This document shows positions 7,069-8,644 of a DNA stretch of 8,644 nt, in pieces; within the stretch, counting starts at the first letter, position 1; every line of letters starts with the position of its first letter. Made by a program: the position numbers and the translations under genes. The notes beneath the pieces were generated by a model, which saw nothing but the letters and a program-made list of their open reading frames with translations, was not told the DNA's origin and ran no database searches. Location of the stretch: NCBI GenBank assembly GCA_019241095.1, contig JAFAXJ010000512.1, forward strand, positions 1-8,644. The letters run 5' to 3'. This stretch comes from Verrucomicrobiota bacterium. Its GTDB lineage: Bacteria; Verrucomicrobiota; Verrucomicrobiia; Chthoniobacterales; JAFAMB01.

Positions 7069-8644
7069 TCAAGCAGCGTTGGATTCAGGCTTGGCTCATC
7101 CTCGTGCAGCTTTAATTTGAAACCCTCGACGACGCTCTTTCGCTCGAGCGCAACTGGAACCAAGAGGAGCGGGGCGAAAGCCTCACAGGGAGTATCACGG
7201 GCTTTCCATTTCAGGAAGCCGAAAGCCAGGAAAAGCATGTTGGCCCCTCCTTCTTCAAACGCCGTCCGAGTGTTCCTGAAAAGCTCGGTCAGCCGCGCAT
7301 CCAGCTCTGACCTAGGTTGTGTAGTGAATATTTCCCCGCGGTCCAGACCTTCTTTTAGCGAGAGTTCGCGTCCAGCCTCGTGTCGCCCTCTCTTAAGTAG
7401 TTCAGCGCTTCGATTATCGCCTTCGCTGAGGGCCTCCGATCTGGGGCATAGCTTGAATTTTTGACCCTGGCTTAAACAATCTTCCAGTTTGATGGGGTCG
7501 GGGCACTCGAGTTCAATGGAAGTTGAGCGGACTTTGAAATTCAACATTTTGTTGCGCAGCGTCAGATCGAGCAACCGGCGTTTCCAGATGTCCACGCGAT
7601 CGGTTGGCTTCGCCGGTGCGGATTCACTCGTTATCTCTTCTTGAAACGCCGGAGTTTCGCCGACCTCCAGATCCGCGCTTTTGCTTTGGAAAGGCTCGTC
7701 CTCGTAATCCGAGGTTCTCTCGCCAAGATCCAGCGGACATATCTGCTGCTTCCGGCACTGAAAAATATCGATCGCAAATTCGAATGGATTCGCTTCACCG
7801 AGCTGAGAACCGCCATTTCTTGCGGCCTCATTGAACGCTGCCGGTGATGACGATGTAACCAGCGTCGTCTCGACACAAAGAAGTTCTTCGAGGTCCCGAT
7901 GCTTTCGAAGTTCCTGGCAATCCTCAATAAACAGATTGGAAGAGAGATCCGGCTTCAGCCAAAGCCCAACGAACGCATGGCCTTCCGACAACATGATCAG
8001 CGGATGAAGGCCGGCCTGCTCCAGGCATGCCGCATAGAACAAACTCGTGTCCAGGCAGGTCCCAACTCTGTGCTTCAGGATATCACCGGGGCCGCGCACT
8101 TTCTGGCCGGTCTTTTCAAAACTGGCTGGCGGGAGGACATACGTGATCCGATATGAAACCATGGCGGCCCAAATTCCCTCGGCAATCTCCCAGACCTGTT
8201 CTTTTCGACCGCTCTCATAGCCGTTCAGTGCGTTAGACTTGCGAGCGGATTCCAGCTTCGACGCGGCAATGCGCAACGTCTGATCGATTGCCGGATCGTT
8301 TGGCCGAACAAACGCCGCAAGCAGCTGAGGTGCGGTGCCGGAGCCGGTCCAATGCGACGGGGGCAAAAGGCGAACATCAAAAGTCTGCCGGGCTATTTCG
8401 TCTCCACCTTCCCGGACTATGACCGTGAAACAGCTGCGGACCGCCTCGGTCAAGCGGCTCAGAAAACCCGGATCCAACCGTAAGTCGGGATCTTTAATCC
8501 GATAGGTTGCTCCTTCGCACAAATCATCCAGGCGCCAGGTGGTGCGCCGGGTAAATGAAGGCTCGCTCGTGAGCTCGATCAGGACGTTGTGAAGCTCCCT
8601 TCCCAGGTCGTTCCGAAGAGTCAATTCATTGATTGCCGGAATCG
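6948..8644 (-). CDS. N-terminal piece of the giant helicase: transglutaminase-like segment plus DUF4011 (partial)
   Basis: The frame is open through the right edge, so the true start is not in view; the TTG at 8624 is only an internal codon. Numbering from that codon, residues 1-90 look like beta-rich domains. Residues about 140-240 contain GTCLDTSLFYAA (Cys190), SEGHAFVGLWL (His216) and FIEDCQ (Asp235). This Cys-His-Asp order and spacing resembles a transglutaminase-like cysteine peptidase fold (inference from pattern). Residues about 344-500 match DUF4011: DIWKRRLLDLTLRNKMLNF, followed by FLKWKA and APLLLVPVAL. True homology ends at Glu519 (7070-7068). The last 39 or so residues down to the stop at 6948 are out-of-frame read-through of the next piece's sequence. 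Domain content beyond the family resemblance has not been tested by search. Confidence 0.85.
   Translation of the reverse strand, partial: IPAINELTLRNDLGRELHNVLIELTSEPSFTRRTTWRLDDLCEGATYRIKDPDLRLDPGFLSRLTEAVRSCFTVIVREGGDEIARQTFDVRLLPPSHWTGSGTAPQLLAAFVRPNDPAIDQTLRIAASKLESARKSNALNGYESGRKEQVWEIAEGIWAAMVSYRITYVLPPASFEKTGQKVRGPGDILKHRVGTCLDTSLFYAACLEQAGLHPLIMLSEGHAFVGLWLKPDLSSNLFIEDCQELRKHRDLEELLCVETTLVTSSSPAAFNEAARNGGSQLGEANPFEFAIDIFQCRKQQICPLDLGERTSDYEDEPFQSKSADLEVGETPAFQEEITSESAPAKPTDRVDIWKRRLLDLTLRNKMLNFKVRSTSIELECPDPIKLEDCLSQGQKFKLCPRSEALSEGDNRSAELLKRGRHEAGRELSLKEGLDRGEIFTTQPRSELDARLTELFRNTRTAFEEGGANMLFLAFGFLKWKARDTPCEAFAPLLLVPVALERKSVVEGFKLKLHEDEPSLNPTLLECSALISESLSRRSSTNCRETKTVWTLQKFGEQFVLTLEI

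Larger units (their letters stand above)
2831..8644 (-). pseudogene. Giant DUF4011-SF1 helicase-endonuclease-DUF3320 gene, 5' end outside window, split by two single-base deletions
   Basis: This entry describes the whole locus; its three open pieces follow. The pieces lie in three different frames, yet together give the ordered parts of one known protein type: an N-terminal region with a transglutaminase-like segment, DUF4011, a DNA2/UPF1-like SF1 helicase, a Vsr-like (MTES_1575-type) restriction endonuclease domain, and DUF3320. At 7070-7066 the frame breaks between ..NPTLLE and MLRLDFG; one extra A (GAATG to GAAATG) restores it. At 4718-4716 it breaks between ..GALAR and GRQALIVGDPEQ; one extra G in the GGG run restores it. 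The repaired product shows about 1,940 residues and continues beyond 8644, because the frame is open to the edge (IPAINELTLRND at the end). Apart from the two lesions, 5.8 kb is free of stops, so the damage is very recent or is sequence error. Related proteins are typically one continuous polypeptide of roughly this size or larger. Confidence 0.88.

Noticed and set aside
7060..7080. Programmed -1 ribosomal frameshift joining the helicase pieces
   Set aside because: The sequence CTTGAATGC is not a slippery X-XXY-YYZ heptamer, no strong downstream hairpin was evident, and a second unrelated break occurs at 4717.
6829..7464. Plus-strand open frame of 211 codons
   Set aside because: It lies antisense to the DUF4011/helicase junction, is rich in Ser, Arg and Phe with no motif, and the opposite strand carries clear homology.
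1..8644. CRISPR array, tRNA, rRNA or insertion sequence
   Set aside because: I saw no regularly spaced repeats, no tRNA-like cloverleaf, no rRNA signature and no transposase or terminal inverted repeats.

Overview
The window is a bacterial accessory (defence-island-like) region read almost entirely from the minus strand. Codon use is moderately GC-rich and Shine-Dalgarno-like sites are present. Nothing in it identifies the phylum. The large helicase family occurs in many soil and aquatic bacteria, so assignment beyond 'bacterium' would be a guess.

Layout, right to left, which is the direction of transcription. (1) Positions 8644 to 2831 hold one giant gene that enters from beyond the right edge. 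It encodes a protein of the DUF4011 / SF1 helicase / Vsr-like endonuclease / DUF3320 family, with a transglutaminase-like segment near its N-terminus. About 1,940 residues are visible. Two one-base deletions, near 7068 and near 4717, break it into three open frames (8644-6948, 7068-4702, 4699-2831). No other stop or shift interrupts it. (2) Positions 2788/2752 to about 1439 hold the N-terminal part of an AddB-like (RecB-nuclease-family partner) protein. It starts 42 or 78 bases after the helicase stop and looks like its operon partner. It is broken by a one-base insertion near 2219 and a probable one-base loss near 1508, and the C-terminal nuclease domain is missing. (3) Positions 1215-1438 contain no gene I can support. 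(4) Positions 1058-1214, plus strand, hold a short, broken remnant that looks like an XRE/HipB-type helix-turn-helix gene. It is preceded by a good ribosome binding site and a 10-bp inverted repeat. (5) Positions 932 to 1, minus strand, carry a clean open frame of 310 codons that runs off the left edge. It encodes an unrecognised protein and is easy to miss because its stop codon lies outside the window.

How the genes may work together: helicase-nuclease giants of this type and AddB-like nucleases both act on DNA, and their tight same-strand arrangement suggests a two-gene DNA-processing or anti-phage module. Here the module looks inactivated. The giant helicase appears freshly damaged (or carries sequencing errors in short homopolymers), while the AddB-like gene and the HTH gene look genuinely decayed. 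The functional pairing is inference; the domain calls for the helicase are strong.
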